Positions 5,156 to 5,715 of a stretch of 5,715 bases of DNA are shown in pieces. The first letter of the stretch is position 1, and each line of letters starts with the position of its first letter. Under the pieces are notes generated by a model. The model made no database searches, was not told the origin of the DNA, and saw nothing but the letters and a program-made list of their open reading frames with translations. Source of the stretch: an uncultured Bacteroidota bacterium (GTDB lineage: Bacteria > Bacteroidota > Bacteroidia > Chitinophagales > Chitinophagaceae); assembly GCA_946480675.1 (NCBI GenBank), contig CAMLKS010000186.1, forward strand, positions 1 to 5,715, given 5' to 3'. Both the position numbers and the translations under genes were made by a program.

Positions 5156-5715
5156 ATGGCATTACGTAAATATAAACCGGTAACAGCCGGCACACGTTGG
5201 AGAATCGGTAACGCTTATGCAGAGGTTACCACTAATCAGCCTGAAAAGAGCCTGTTAGAGCCTCAGAAATCAACTGCTGGCCGTAACGCTCAGGGTCGCC
5301 GTTCTATGCGCTACATGGGTGGTGGCAATAAAAAGATGTATCGTATCGTAGATTTCAAACGCGATAAGAAAGACATCCCCGCTACTGTAAAAACCATAGA
5401 GTACGATCCGAACCGTTCTGCATTCATCGCACTGCTTAGCTATGCTGATGGTGAAAAACGCTACATCATAGCTCCGCAAGGACTGGAAGTAGGTGCCACT
5501 GTTCAAAGCGGTGACAACGTAGCGCCTGAGGTTGGTAATGCATTGCAACTTAAAAACATGCCACTGGGTACAGTAGTGCACAATATAGAAATGCAACCTG
5601 GTCGTGGTGGTGCTATGGCTCGTTCTGCAGGTACTTATGCACAACTGAATGCGAAAGAGGAAAAATATTGCGTACTGAAAATGCCAAGTGGTGAGCTGCG
5701 CAAAGTGCTGAGCAC
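5156..5715 (+). CDS. rplB: 50S ribosomal protein L2, N-terminal part, 3' end cut by window
   Basis: The ATG at 5156 opens a frame that runs off the window after 186 complete codons; full L2 is about 275 residues. The start [19 protein letters not shown] matches L2. Further blocks are [20 protein letters not shown] (41-60), the OB-fold region [20 protein letters not shown] (62-81), [20 protein letters not shown] (82-101), [11 protein letters not shown] (103-113), and [17 protein letters not shown] with [10 protein letters not shown] (136-164). L2 is a primary 23S rRNA binder needed for subunit association and peptidyl-transferase activity. The conserved C-terminal histidine region is beyond the window. 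It lies 21 bases after rplW. The upstream AAAGAATTTAGAAA is A-rich without Shine-Dalgarno. By usual order rpsS, rplV and rpsC would follow (inference). Confidence 0.98.
   Translation, partial: MALRKYKPVTAGTRWRIGNAYAEVTTNQPEKSLLEPQKSTAGRNAQGRRSMRYMGGGNKKMYRIVDFKRDKKDIPATVKTIEYDPNRSAFIALLSYADGEKRYIIAPQGLEVGATVQSGDNVAPEVGNALQLKNMPLGTVVHNIEMQPGRGGAMARSAGTYAQLNAKEEKYCVLKMPSGELRKVLS

Noticed and set aside
1..5715. Mobile element, CRISPR array, tRNA or defence system
   Set aside because: No terminal repeats, transposase or integrase, spaced direct repeats, tRNA-like cloverleaf or nuclease/toxin genes are visible; all intervals over 300 bases are occupied by recognisable genes.

Overview
The window looks like ordinary chromosomal housekeeping DNA from a member of the Bacteroidota, probably near the Chitinophagaceae (family placement is a guess from protein style). 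Three things point there. The ribosomal proteins have Bacteroidota-style sequences. No gene start has a well-placed Shine-Dalgarno; the starts instead follow A-rich stretches. The ribosomal operon is preceded by an exact Bacteroidota-type promoter (TTTG, 19 bases, TAnnTTTG).

Layout: 1-541 (+) is the 3' end of rarA, a replication-associated AAA+ ATPase whose ATPase domain lies off the window. It meets head-on, with no gap, a small exported protein with a TonB C-terminal-type domain (542-1015, -). After a 66-base divergent gap comes an outer-membrane protein of the Omp85/BamA type with one POTRA-like region and a beta-barrel (about 1082-2947, +). Its true start appears to be non-canonical. From 2948 the S10 ribosomal-protein operon begins: promoter at 3009-3039, then rpsJ (S10), rplC (L3), rplD (L4), rplW (L23) and rplB (L2, cut by the window end), all on the + strand.

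The ribosomal genes keep the classic S10-operon order, but no fusA or other str-operon gene stands directly upstream of rpsJ. The predicted 5' leader of rpsJ is only about 30 bases, too short for the long L4-responsive leader known in E. coli. Two longer-than-needed gaps inside the operon (rpsJ-rplC, 102 bases; rplD-rplW, 90 bases) contain potential hairpins and are the best places to look for RNA-level control.

I see no mobile element, CRISPR array, tRNA, rRNA, defence system or clearly novel multi-gene system. The points worth a second look are the missing conventional start of the outer-membrane protein, its apparent lack of the Omp85 (V/I)RG(F/Y) motif, and the hairpins inside the S10 operon.
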